From Prostheceraeus crozeri (lineage: Eukaryota > Platyhelminthes > Polycladida > Euryleptidae): a DNA stretch of 64,000 nucleotides. A program made the translations under genes and the position numbers. Where the stretch lies: positions 1-64,000 of the forward strand of contig CAJQUW010005278.1 of the NCBI GenBank assembly GCA_907163375.1, read 5' to 3'. This document shows, piece after piece, positions 41,417-55,129 of this stretch. Under the pieces are notes generated by a model. It saw only the letters and a list, made by a program, of their open reading frames with translations, was not told where the DNA came from and ran no database searches. Numbering within the stretch: position 1 is the stretch's first letter; each line of letters begins with the position of its first letter.

Positions 41417-41893
41417 TTATAACATAATATCAAGAAATGGAACTCCTTTTTGTAATTTAAATAAAACATAAAGACATAATTGACCACAGTAAGTAGTTCC
41501 CGGTTTTTGAATTTGAAATGTATTATAAATTCCATTGCCAAGTAATTTTTTGACTTCGTTTATAGGTGGAAGTCCATAAGAGTCGAACCAATAGTTCTCA
41601 GCCTCTGGGCGGTCGAAATAGTAATTATCTCGATTTTTATTAAAGATACCTGCAGACCAATGTACGCCTTTTTGGTCTGAAGTGTGAAGATTCGTTATGA
41701 AATTTATAGTTATTGATGGAACTTTGTTCCGGGAACTGAAGGTTCCTGTCGGCTTATTTTTTAAGAATTGTAATTCGGTTTTCATTAGAACATGAAAATT
41801 CTTTATTCCTAATTCATTTGCGATTTTCTTTAGGTCGAAATTTGTCGTGGTTTGCGTTCCATATAATTTAAAAAACTCATTTATGTTGCTCAT
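41417..41893 (-). CDS. Adenain-like cysteine protease
   Basis: The ATG at 41893 gives 158 aa. Catalytic positions are H78 (KGVHWS), D104 (WFDSYG), Q129 (FQIQKP) and C136 (TTYCGQ), in adenovirus-protease order. Unlike Polinton 1, the gene points toward the integrase, tail to tail. The frame is intact. Two short hairpins lie near 41718-41746 within it. Confidence 0.88.
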   Translation of the reverse strand: MSNINEFFKLYGTQTTTNFDLKKIANELGIKNFHVLMKTELQFLKNKPTGTFSSRNKVPSITINFITNLHTSDQKGVHWSAGIFNKNRDNYYFDRPEAENYWFDSYGLPPINEVKKLLGNGIYNTFQIQKPGTTYCGQLCLYVLFKLQKGVPFLDIML

Positions 41894-41930
41894 TTTATAA
41901 TTAAAAAAATTTCTTATAGGGATCCCTAGA

Positions 41931-42052
41931 AGACAGAAGGGAGGGGGTATTGATTTCAAACTGTTCTCTAATGATGACTTTCCTTACTACTTAGTCAGAA
42001 GGGGGGTATTGATTTAAAACTGTTCTCTAATGATGACTTTCCTTACTACTTA
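41931..42052. repeat. Tandem 60-base duplication ending CTTACTACTTA
   Basis: Two adjacent copies share GGGGGTATTGATT, AAACTGTTCTCTAATGATGA and CTTTCCTTACTACTTA. The final string resembles the presumed right end of Polinton 1 (CTTACTACTTA at 19113-19123). It lies upstream of the protease start and may be a promoter duplication or a terminus relic. Confidence 0.6.
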
Positions 42053-42790
42053 TTCGATTTTGAAATGATTTAATTTAATATAAATTAAAACGTTACATTG
42101 TTACATTTTATTTTTATGAACTCTCATTAAGAGGATATTGTTTGTTTTATCTGTATTAAGACAATGGCAACATCTGTTACCACATTTCTCAAACCGCATG
42201 ATTGTTTTAGGGGATCATACGGGTTGTGCATTCATAACATGGCGTTAATAGCATAAAAGCAATCTATTAATTCATTCTCTGCTTTGAGGGAATATTCTGT
42301 TGTTATAGCAATCATTCAATACAATATCGCAGTATCGATAGTCGAGACCAATTGTCGAGCCAAAACCGCAACTTTTCTGGTTTTGGTCGGTAGTTTGGTT
42401 TTGGATCTGGCTCGCGTTATGGCCGATGAAATGATTTACAATGCGGTGCAATTTCCTCATTGTCATTCAAGTACATTTAATCATACGCGTCATGTCATAC
42501 CCGTATGTTGTCAAGCAAACTTCATACACCTACAATGCCGCTTTGCTTAGATCACCATTCATAATTTTCACTTGCTATTTAAACACGCACAATTCATAAA
42601 ACGTGACACATTACAATCTTAGTTTAAATCTTATCATCACAATGGTTGGATCTACTGAAAGATCTGTTCGATTGGAGACAAAGCGGAGAAGAATTCAGAA
42701 GTTAACAAGGGAAATCATACATCTGCAAGCAAAGTAAAATATTCTTACACTTGGATATGAGAAGAATTTTTGAATACATCGGAGACCCGC
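42053..42790. other. Gene-poor stretch with small ORF
   Basis: It contains CCAAAACC pairing with GGTTTTGG around 42359-42388. A 31-codon ORF at 42643-42738 (VGSTERSVRLETKRRRIQKL) is preceded by TATTTAAAC about 55 bases upstream, and its end overlaps a possible GTAAAA donor. The ORF may be a first exon, but no partner is identified. Confidence 0.35.
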
Positions 42791-43357
42791 ACATCAATTA
42801 TAGGACATGATTTAAGAGAGAGAAAAAATTGTAATTCTCAAATTTGAAATTCTCAACTTTTATGATTTTCGGTGTCCTGGAACGGTCATGATTTTAAGGG
42901 TGAAATGTCATAATCACAAATTTGAGATTCTTAACTTTTATGATTTTTTCGGTGTCCTGGAACGGTCATGATTTAAGTGAGAAAATTGTAATTCACAAAT
43001 TTTGAGATTCTTAACTTTTCTGATTTTCGGTGTCCTGGAACGGTCATGATTTTAAGGGTGAAAATTGTAATTCTCAAATTTGAGATTTTGAAACATTTGA
43101 AAATTGGGTATTTTTAAAAACGCCCAAATTTATGAATTTAGGTCTTCATAACCTGAAAAAGGGTTCAAATTCATGAATTTATGTCGTTTTTAAAAATGCC
43201 ATTTTTTGAAAAAATGGTACTTTTTGAATGGACTAAATTCATGTATTTAGGTCTTAAAAACCTGAAAAAGGGTTCAAATTCATGAATTTATGTCGTCTTT
43301 AAAGATACTATTTTTTTGAATTTTATGGTGTCCTGGAACGGTCTTTTGCCCATTACT
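42791..43357. repeat. Extra internal copy of Polinton 2 terminal repeat
   Basis: Repeated GGTGTCCTGGAACGGTCATG strings and TAAATTCATGAATTTA palindromes, as in the true right end, finish at GCCCATTACT (43348-43357), the same terminus as 44281-44290. The right side therefore carries two terminus-like sequences in the same orientation. Confidence 0.7.
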
Positions 43358-43498
43358 AGGGCCGCCAACTTGTGAACAAGTTATAAATCAAATTAACGAT
43401 GAACAAGCAGCACAACGGCAAGCAGCGCAACAGCAAGCAGTACAACAAAACATTAAGTGAAAGTGTTAATGTTATTAGTTAGTACTAGTGAACATCCT

Positions 43499-44290
43499 TC
43501 ATCGCTTGTTCATAACATTATTTCTTTTCATATACCTAATTCTATCCTTGTGTTTTTCTTTATTCAATTCAGTTATTTTTAATTGAGATAACGAAGGGTG
43601 TATTCTCGTGGTTCCTTCCATTTTCGTCGTCGTCCCCGTCGAGGTTTCTTCCACTTTTGCTCCTTCCATTTCTGAGGTTTCTTCCACTTTTGTTTCATCC
43701 ATTTTTAAAGAAATATTTTTCCTCTAGACTTATTTTAAATATGAATTAGAGGGTTCTTAACCTGGTTTATACATAAAAATGATTAAAAATTCATAAATTT
43801 AGGGATAATTGGGGCTCTTTTAACTACTCCTAAAATTACCAATTTTTCTGATGTTGTGTCCTGGAACGGTCATGATTCTGAGGAGAAAATAGTCATAATC
43901 TCAAATTTGAGATTCTTAACTTTTATGATTTTTCGGTGTCCTGGAACGGTCATGATTTTCAAGGTAAAAATTGTAATTCTCAAATTTGAGATTTTGAAAA
44001 ATTTGAAAAATTGGGTATTTTTAAAAATGCCTAAATTTATGAAATTAGATCTTCATAACCTGAAAAAATGACCAAAATTCTAAAATTTAGGCGTTTTTAA
44101 AAATACCAATTTTTCAAAAAATAGTACTTTTTAAATGGACTAAATTTATGAATTTAGGTCTTAAAAACCTGAAAAATGGTTAAAATTCTTTAATTCAAAC
44201 AAAAAACAGAAAGCTTGAATTTAGTCGTTTTTAAAAATACCAATCTTTCTGAATTTTTCGGTGTCCTGGAACGGTCTTCTTCCCATTACT
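43499..44290 (-). repeat. Polinton 2 right terminal inverted repeat
   Basis: The inverted partner of 24927-25317. It includes a decayed mirror of the first codons of the 25201 gene at 43499-43702 (HPSLSQLK, EKHKDRIRYMK). It is longer than the left repeat because the GGTGTCCTGGAACGGTCATG unit is multiplied. Confidence 0.85.
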
Positions 44291-44389
44291 CGTGTGAGCG
44301 TGAAGAGTTATCCCTCCAATGAAAATTGATCAAATTGAATAATCGATTGTTTTGAAAAATGTAGGTGGGGGGACTGCACAAGAGCATAC

Positions 44390-45487
44390 AATATTATTAT
44401 ATACAAATTTATTATTTAAGAGATTTGTTAACATACTGTACACAAATTCTAGTAATTCAATTACATACTCTGTTACACAATTCCGGTATGTATAGATGCA
44501 TAGGTATGTATAGATGGACAGAAATGTTTTTTCCAATTACCACATTTGCGAGCTATAGCGAATACACGAATTACATGTTACATGTATGAAAAATGAATAT
44601 CATAAATTGTAGTTGTTTGATTTTTAAAATTACGCAGATCTAATTGTAGTATGACGCAATTGACCAGTGAACATGTCCTTAAAAAACTCACATTATAATT
44701 TCCATGTTTTCCAATCCTCTTTCGGAGATTCACCTTGCTTTATTCGATTATTCGACTGCAGCGGTATGTAGGTCTAATATTTTATCACATTTTGAAATCA
44801 CTTCAAATGAATTTTCGGCAATAATATCAATCACATCAACTTAATGGTTTTCAGCGAAGATGGAGAGACTATAGGTCGATGAGTCGGAAAGATGTGAATC
44901 AAAACGTGTAGCGATGAAGATGGAGAACTATTTCCAAAATGAAAAAAGCGCCGGTATAATACGAAAATTGGTTGTGAACGTCGAAATACGACAGAATCCT
45001 CTAAATCTCCAAAACACGAATGAATAACTGGAGGTGTCGTTAAAAGCTTTGAAAATTCATGCTTAAGACCACAGAACGATGTAGCTACATGTATTAACGC
45101 TGGTGCTGAGCTGACTGATGAAAGTGAAAACACGCACGATAGACCGGGAGCAAATGAATGACGCCTGGATGCAGTATACAGTTTCTCTCCGCTCCCATCC
45201 TCTGTTATGTGACTCATTGAATGAAGGTCAGTTGTATCATTAGTTTGGCAGGCGATTGACGAAGTTATTTACTCTAGTGGAGAGGTGTGTGAACACAGAT
45301 GTGAAGAGGATTCTTACGTAATTGTGACTGATGTACAGACCTTAGTCTTTCAATTAGGAGAGGGAGAAAGAGAGAAAATTTACCATCACCTTGCCATCTG
45401 TCAGCCGGCAGTGACGTCCACCATCGACACTCACCCAATGCGACGGCAATGGGCCATTAATGGACCGATGCATTTTTTTACACAGGG
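44390..45487 (-). repeat. Shared repeat, copy 2 (inverted)
   Basis: It is the reverse complement of 22192-23290 with near identity, and starts about 100 bases outside Polinton 2. Together with copy 1 it flanks the Polinton 2 region in inverted orientation. The conserved 128-codon frame is at 44831-45217. Sequence at 45495-45620 repeats its outer part in the opposite orientation. Confidence 0.8.
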
Positions 45488-45776
45488 TTAAGGGTCTGTT
45501 CACTGGTCAATTGCGTCATACTACAATTGTATGCATATAATTTTAACAATCAAACAATAGCAATTTATGATATTCACTTCTCATACATGTAACGTGTAAT
45601 TCGTGTATTCTACTGTAATTTTAGTAAAATATTTTCAGAAACACTGATTTTCCGCTATATCCTAATGCTCTATTCAATGCAGGTAATTTTTCATTTATTT
45701 TGATGGCTTCAATGATTTTAATAGAATTCTGAGTTATTTCTACCTTGATATTCAACTTCAAAGCAGTTGTGTATTC

Positions 45777-45863
45777 CAGGGCTGTGGAGCCGGAGCCGAT
45801 GGTTTTCGTCGGAGCCGGAGCCGATTTATCACAAAGGCTCCGGCTCCGATAGTTTGAGCTTTG
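45777..45863. repeat. GGAGCCG-rich hAT-like short element
   Basis: Second member of the family at 23640: it starts CAGGGCTGTGGAGCC and has paired GGAGCCGGAGCC and GGCTCCGGCTCC strings. Confidence 0.5.
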
Positions 45864-46344
45864 ATATAAATCTAGAATTTTGAAAGCTATTAATTGGCAT
45901 CATAAAAAAATTAAATCATTTGAAATCTAAAGATATGTCTTTTAAATATACCAATGATCTGTCCTCCACGATATCTTTCTTTGCAGTTGCCGCCTTCTTT
46001 TGTATTAGATGCATTATATTTACACACATGTGTAATATTTTTTTATTACATAAGTTTCGTAGGACTAATTTCCATAGCTTTTAGTGACAACGTATTCTCC
46101 AAAATCCATTAATTTGAAGACTTCTTATATGCATGCTAACTAGATGATTGTAGATTCCTAGAGACAAGTCGCCAGTCATTTATGTAGGCTACACATTTCC
46201 AGTTCAGTCAGCAAAGATAATATAGCTTATGCGCAATGTCTTAAATCTAATACGGTTACTATGTAGGTTACCATCTATCGGTATGGCTACTGGCAGAAGC
46301 TACTGGCATCTGTGACAATGCCAATTTCCTTAGATTGTATCCCT
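45864..46344. other. Intergenic spacer, nothing seen
   Basis: AT-rich spacer between the hAT-like element and copy 3 of the shared repeat; no coding frame or termini. Confidence 0.4.
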
Positions 46345-47102
46345 GTGTAAAAAAATGCATCGGTCCATTAATGGCCGATTGCCGTCGCATTAGGTGAGTG
46401 TCGATGGTGGACGTCACTGCCGGCTGACAGATGGCAAGGTGATGGTAAATTTTCTCTCTTTCTCCCTCTCCTAATTGAAAGACTAAGGTCTGTACATCAG
46501 TCACAATTACGTAAGAATCCTCTTCACATCTGTGTTCACACACCTCTCCACTAGAGTAAATAACTTCGTCAATCGCCTGCCAAACTAATGATACAACTGA
46601 CCTTCATTCAATGAGTCACATAACAGAGGATGGGAGCGGAGAGAAACTGTATACTGCATCCAGGCGTCATTCATTTGCTCCCGGTCTATCGTGCGTGTTT
46701 TCACTTTCATCAGTCAGCTCAGCACCAGCGTTAATACATGTAGCTACATCGTTCTGTGGTCTTAAGCATGAATTTTCAAAGCTTTTAACGACACCTCCAG
46801 TTATTCATTCGTGTTTTGGAGATTTAGAGGATTCTGTCGTATTTCGACGTTCACAACCAATTTTCGTATTATACCGGCGCTTTTTTCATTTTGGAAATAG
46901 TTCTCCATCTTCATCGCTACACGTTTTGATTCACATCTTTCCGACTCATCGACCTATAGTCTCTCCATCTTCGCTGAAAACCATTAAGTTGATGTGATTG
47001 ATATTATTGCCGAAAATTCATTTGAAGTGATTTCAAAATGTGATAAAATATTAGACCTACATACCGCTGCAGTCGAATAATCGAATAAAGCAAGGTGAAT
47101 CT
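46345..47102 (+). repeat. Shared repeat, copy 3
   Basis: It is near identical to copies 1 and 2 and direct with copy 1; it stops sharply at about 47102, where copies 1 and 2 continue. With copy 2 it forms an inverted pair separated by about 0.86 kb. The 128-codon frame is at 46611-46997. Confidence 0.8.
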
Positions 47103-48446
47103 TGATGGATGCTTTGATACATTCACCGGACTCAAAATTACACTTCCTTGAGGTTCGATCGGCATTTCCATTATTTCTCATTGGTTGTAAAGCGTCATGA
47201 AAATTAGTGCTCGACTGAGTGCATTGAAAGTTCGAGACTATCACTCTCTCGTCCTCTGGTGGAATTTAAAAGAACACTACTTGAATACATCCGTAATAAT
47301 TATTATACCTGATGTTACTATTTATATATTATGTATTTATTAACTATCATATATAATAAAATGCAATTATTATAGCATGGATATTATTGAGTTGTCTCAA
47401 TGCTGCAGGGGCAGGTTTTCATACAGGATTTGTTGTTGGCATATCAATGGCATTTAGGGCGACAGTTTGATGGCGCTATGTCGATGCAACGTCATTGGCC
47501 CGACATCGACGAATCAGTAACCATAACTGTGTCGACTCGACGTTGCTGGCCCGTCAACGTTTTTTTCACAGGGCGGTGCGATATCCGCGTACTTGATCTT
47601 ACCAAGATGGGCAGCGCATTGTGAATTTTCTTCAATCACTGCTGGAAGGTAGCCCGTCTTGGTTGGTGTGAAATCATCTCAATACCATAGCCATCCATCA
47701 GGCTAAGATTGATTATTTTGATACATGCATTTTACCTGAATTAGACCAGACACTTTTAGATATCATCTAGATTTTGACTTTTAACTCAAGGACTGAATTA
47801 GAGAGAAAACGAATAAGCAGCGAGGGCAGCGCTTCCCAATAACAGGACGTAACCTGAAAGTCGCTTGAGATTTAGGTTGCTATAATGAATTAGAAGTTAA
47901 AATCTCGAATTTTGTTGTTCGAATAGGCAAATCGCACTACTAGCCTGTTTGACGGCAGATTATTCCTTGCTTTACGTGTTTGACTATGCCTCTTATTAAA
48001 ATATCTGCTTTCAGGTTCTAATAGCATAAGACGATTGTGTAATATCTGCGTCAAATTAGGTTAAATGAGAAAGTTATTCCACGACGATAAAAATGCACTG
48101 TGCACTGAATTTTCTAACTTCAGTAGGCATACGCATCGAGACCGATCAATTCCAACCGAGAAATCGCATTCCGGAAACGCACTGTTATAATGCAAGTATC
48201 TTAAAGAAGTGTTCGAAAAGACCATATTATTCCACCATTTATAATATTCATCGACCACAAAAAGCTTCACTGACAAACCTTCCGCAAATGGAATTCACTC
48301 TTATCAAATCGATGCAATTCAACACGCACAATAACGAAAACAATAGGACAGTTATAAAAATGCAATAATAATAATACTATCAACAGCTAAATTGTTACGA
48401 AGAGCATAAAAAAAGTCAAACCCTATTGATATGAATGTGGCAAATA
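47103..48446. other. Repeat-like intergenic region
   Basis: Around 47440-47580 the sequence repeats ATTGGCCCGACATCGACG- and CGACGTTGCTGGCCCGTC-like strings ending in TTCACAGGGC, as in short DNA transposons. No autonomous gene is seen. Confidence 0.35.
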
Positions 48447-48608
48447 TCATAATTCTTCCCTCAATCCGCGAAATTCTGGAGGAAGTTCTTGACTTTGTTG
48501 TTGATTCTCATTTTCCTGGTTTTCTTCTTCATGTCGACGCAAATGGTCTTCAATCGCCATCAGTATTCGTTCATATCTTCGATAATATAGGTTCATTCGT
48601 TTTTGATC
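48447..48608 (-). CDS. Possible terminal exon, unknown gene
   Basis: On the minus strand a TACTTGTCTTGCAG acceptor precedes an open 53-codon exon (QKRMNLYYRRYERILMAIED, then HLRRHEEENQEN) ending in TGA. The charged helical ending resembles C-termini of Myb/SANT-like proteins of Harbinger transposons, but this is only a likeness. No further exons were found. Confidence 0.35.
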   Translation of the reverse strand, partial: DQKRMNLYYRRYERILMAIEDHLRRHEEENQENENQQQSQELPPEFRGLREEL

Positions 48609-50385
48609 CTGCAAGACAAGTATTTGAAGAGAATGTAATGTATGTTAATAAAAATTAGTAACTTCGGAAAAGTTTTTGTAAACGGTCCGAGTGACACATG
48701 TCATTTTATAATAGAAAATATTTCCTTCGATTTGCTAGAGACAATTAGGCCTACAATGCATCTAATACCAAGATGGCATCCAACTTTTACAAAGAATCAA
48801 CTTTGCATAACTAGTCTTAGCACAATGAATTGTCATTATTCGTCAACAGTTGGTAACTTACTTTCAGCAAGAGGATGGGTTAGAGAAAATGAAGGGCCAT
48901 TTGGGCGAAAAAAGCTTTATTTCCCACGTTTTTGAATTTGGATTTTCACACAGTGAATTATTTCTAATTATGACGATAAGATGGGTAAATAGTTATGTTA
49001 TAAATCTTTCTCTTTAAATATCGAATATCAGGAGTGGGCCGCCACATTTGGATGTGAAACATTTTGTCACACTCTGATATTTGAGATTTGTCACATTTTG
49101 TCATATGCCGATGGTTGTAAATGTCACATTTCGTCACATGCTAATGAAAACATGTGGCTAAATTTTGATAAATACCGCTGTGTAGAAAATTGACAGTCTT
49201 CAAATCTTTCCTGAATGTTGAACTTCTTTTAACCCGCTATTTACCTGAGTCGACCATACATTATTCTGACTGAGTAAGGTTAAATAATGAAGATGCGGTT
49301 CATCAGAAACTCATCTCAGACAAAAGAGCTATCATGAAAAAAAGTTTGTCTTCTTTTAATTAACATCTAGAAATGCTTTAATAAAGGACAAATTCGTTGC
49401 AGTCAAAAAACAAAAACAAAACAGAAACCACGGAAAAGGCAAAAAAAGCGCAGCGGTGGTCACTATTGTATCTAGCCCAAAAAACTCGAGCTTCGAATGC
49501 CATATTTTGCTCTATTGCAATATATCAAAGTTTCATACATAATATCCATCAACGGGAATAATTTCTTACTGCACACCAACTTAACGTTTTCAAGTACCAT
49601 TCCACTATAAATGCTACTTATCGATACTACTTATATAATATTGACATCATATATTGAAAAAATGTGCAAAATCAAAATTGGCCGTTTTATGCAACTTTAA
49701 CTATCGGTCACCTGATCAAATTTCTTCTACAAGTAATTGAGCATGTTTCTGAGTTTCAGCATCAATTTAGAGTCAAAGCTGGCATACAGAAAATAGCTAG
49801 CCCAGTTTGAAAACAGCCATTTTCGGCATTTTTGAAAAAAACACGATTTTTGAACGCCTGGTGTAGCTGTCTGTATTCTGTTTACCGCTTAAGATCACAG
49901 ATGTGAACCACACTGTTATACAGCACCAAAATTATCATAGTAATTACGGGTAACAATAATATAGAAAGTTGAGAGAAAAGTTTAAATTTTTTGTGTCTCT
50001 TCATGGACCCTATTTTTCACCATCTTTGGAGCCATGTAGCTCCGTTCTACATGCCAGTTACCCTTTGAAATTCATGCAAGAATTCCTTCATACCAAACTA
50101 ATGCTGCATACAAAGTTTGATTGAGTAACGAACATACAGAAAAAAGTTACAGCTGCGCAAAAATTCAAATTTTGAGATTTTCTAAAATTTGGAAAAAATC
50201 AAATTCCTAAAAAGCTCTAGATCCCGTTATATTCAAAATTGGAAGCTAATATTTCAGATTTGGTGTTTTCTAATGGACAGCAAACATACATCCAAGAATA
50301 AGCGAAATCGTAGACCAAGTGCCACAAAATGTTCCGAAAATTGGGTGAATCGTCGTGGAAAGGCCCATACATACGTGTATATATA
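48609..50385. other. Intergenic, nothing firm
   Basis: The segment 49030-49150 has repeated GTCACATTTTGTCA-like strings. The rest lacks coding frames, RNA genes or termini. Confidence 0.4.
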
Positions 50386-52165
50386 CAGAGTGATTCCGAT
50401 CTTGCCGTCACTTTTCAAGTAAGGACTACAGCTGTATCACATGTCTGGTTGTAGTGATGGTTCATGATTTATATACTACGTTTCATGGCCTTTCAGATCG
50501 TATATTATTTATTTTCTTGTGATCTGCATTTCTGCTAATACGAGCAATTGAAATTGTTTACCCATATTACAACTTTTTAAATCAATTTTAAGCACTTTTT
50601 TAATTTTTTTATTCCTAGTCTACTATTCATTTATTTTATCTTATTATTTAAGTTATTTTTTTTTCATTTGATTTCGAAAAACATTTCATATCCAAAGAAA
50701 CTTTATTATAAGTGACAGGTATGCAGTAACGCAAAATTAACTCACAGGAACTGTTCAAAGTGACCGCCACCATTCTCAGAGCACAACTCGCATCGGCACA
50801 AGAATGACCTGTACGAAGATCGCATCATCTCGACCTCCACGCTATCGAGTAAGCTCGTAAGTCTTTCTTGTAAAGCTTCAAGAGTACGAGGACGTGGATC
50901 TCTGTATAGTTTGTCACGAATATAGCCCCAAAGCCAGAAATCGTTTACTGCTAAATCAGGGCTTCTTGCTGGCCAGTGTATCGGCCCACCACGAACAATC
51001 CACAGGTTCTTCAGCTTGACGTTCAGCAGACAACGAACAGAATTGGCATAATGTGCAGGTGCACCATCCTGCTGATAAAATTGACGTCGATTTCGGTTTC
51101 ACTTAGTAGCGGCACAACTTTGTCTTCAAGGATAGACTGGTAGCGCTGTCCATTCATTGTTTCTTTTTGCACATGGTAAGTGATGCCGTGGTGTGGTGAT
51201 ATCATTGCCCAGCAAGTGATGGAAGCAGACTTTAATGGTTTCACGATAACAGCGTGAGGATTTTCTTCCGCGTAGATGAAGGCGTTGTGAAGGTTCACAG
51301 ATCCATTCAAGTGAAACGTTGCTTCATCGGAGAAAACGATATTTCCAACGAAATTACTGTCGCGCTGTTAATGTTGAAGGATAAGGTTAGAAAACTGGAG
51401 TCTTTGAACTTTATCGTCGTCCGAGATCTCTTGCACGCGGGTAAACTTCCAAGCTCTCAAACCTTCATCTTTCAACATGCTGTTCACCGACGATTGTGGA
51501 ACGCTGCAGAGCTGAGCTGCCTTTCGTTGCGAAAGTGTTGGATCATCACCACAGGCCTCGACTATTTTGTCTCGTTTGTCGTCGGAAAGCCGTCGATCTG
51601 AATGGTCACCGACTCTTGCATTTTCGGTGAGAGATAGCGAGGTTTTAAAACGCTTTGCCCACCCAATTAAGGTTGAGCGTGGTGGAGCTTCTTTCTTAAA
51701 ATCTACACGAAATCGTCGCCTTGCATCTTCAGGATATGAAGAGATGGTATCGGCCACGGCCGTCGCAATTTCTTCATTTGTGAAGCCAGGATAGCTCATT
51801 GCTGTCAAGTGTTGATAGTAAATAAATTTCAGCCAGTTTAATACCGTCTACACTGAAAAGTCAATCTCAATTAACTTTGCATGGTGTCGGTCAAAGCAAG
51901 CAATTATTAGATATCTATGCTGAATGCGGCTGGTGATATTGATTGTTTGCGATGTTCCTGTCATAGATATTGATTTAAAAAGTTGTAATATGGGTAAACA
52001 ATTTCAATTGCTCGTATCAGCAGAAATGCAGATCACAAGTAAATAATATACGATTTGAAAGGCCATGAAACGTGGTATATAAATCATGAACCATCACTGC
52101 AACCAGACATGTGATACAGCTGTAGTCCTTACTTGAAAAGTGACGGAAAGATCGGAATCACCCTG
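50386..52165 (-). mobile_element. rosa-type (DD41D) mariner with 0.2-kb inverted repeats
   Basis: Inverted repeats of about 200 bp (50386-50588 and 51969-52165) start CAGAGTGATTCCGATCTT and CAGGGTGATTCCGATCTT, flanked by TA. They are over 95 percent identical by eye. The element is 1780 bp and belongs to a different lineage from the 32921 element, whose ends are 28 bp. Confidence 0.92.
50745..51808 (-). pseudogene. DD41D mariner transposase, frameshifted
   Basis: The N-terminal part (51368-51808) has helix-turn-helix segments (PRSTLIGWAKRFK, LSQRKAAQLCSVPQSSV). The core continues in other frames with VFSDEATFHL, then YQQDGAPAHYANSV and WPARSPDLAVNDFWLWG; the last two Asp are 41 residues apart. 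At least two frameshifts, near 51360 and 51080, separate the parts, so it is inactive. Confidence 0.85.
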
Positions 52166-55110
<2,945 letters not shown>

Positions 55111-55129
55111 TTATATATATATATATATA

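Larger units (their letters stand above)
37208..41746. repeat. Family of short hairpins with 3-nt loops
   Basis: At least seven perfect hairpins with 4-6 bp stems and 3-nt loops occur in this AT-rich segment: AGAACC/AAA/GGTTCT (37208), GGACC/AAA/GGTCC (37239), GGAGC/GGA/GCTCC (37691), CAGC/AAA/GCTG (37801), GACAGC/AAA/GCTGTC (40481), GAACC/TAC/GGTTC (41398) and GGAAC/TTT/GTTCC (41718). Some lie inside reading frames and some between genes. They stand out as GC-rich islands. I did not see them in the left half of the element. Confidence 0.6.
24927..44290. mobile_element. Polinton/Maverick 2, complete span, broken
   Basis: Both ends read AGTAATGGGAAGAAGACCG inward, with the right one inverted, and are flanked by CGTGTC (24921-24926) and CGTGTG (44291-44296), a 6-bp Polinton-type duplication with one mismatch. 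The length is 19.4 kb including a 2.07-kb mariner insertion. The core gene set is present: integrase, PolB, packaging ATPase, protease, capsid, pVI-like protein. Most larger genes are broken, about a dozen or more breaks in all, so the copy is clearly older than Polinton 1. Its AT-rich composition and gene order differ from Polinton 1, so it is a separate lineage. Confidence 0.93.

Noticed and set aside
47400-47624. 74-codon plus-strand frame
   Set aside because: Consists of short inverted GACGTTGGCCCG-type repeats; looks like a non-coding transposon piece.
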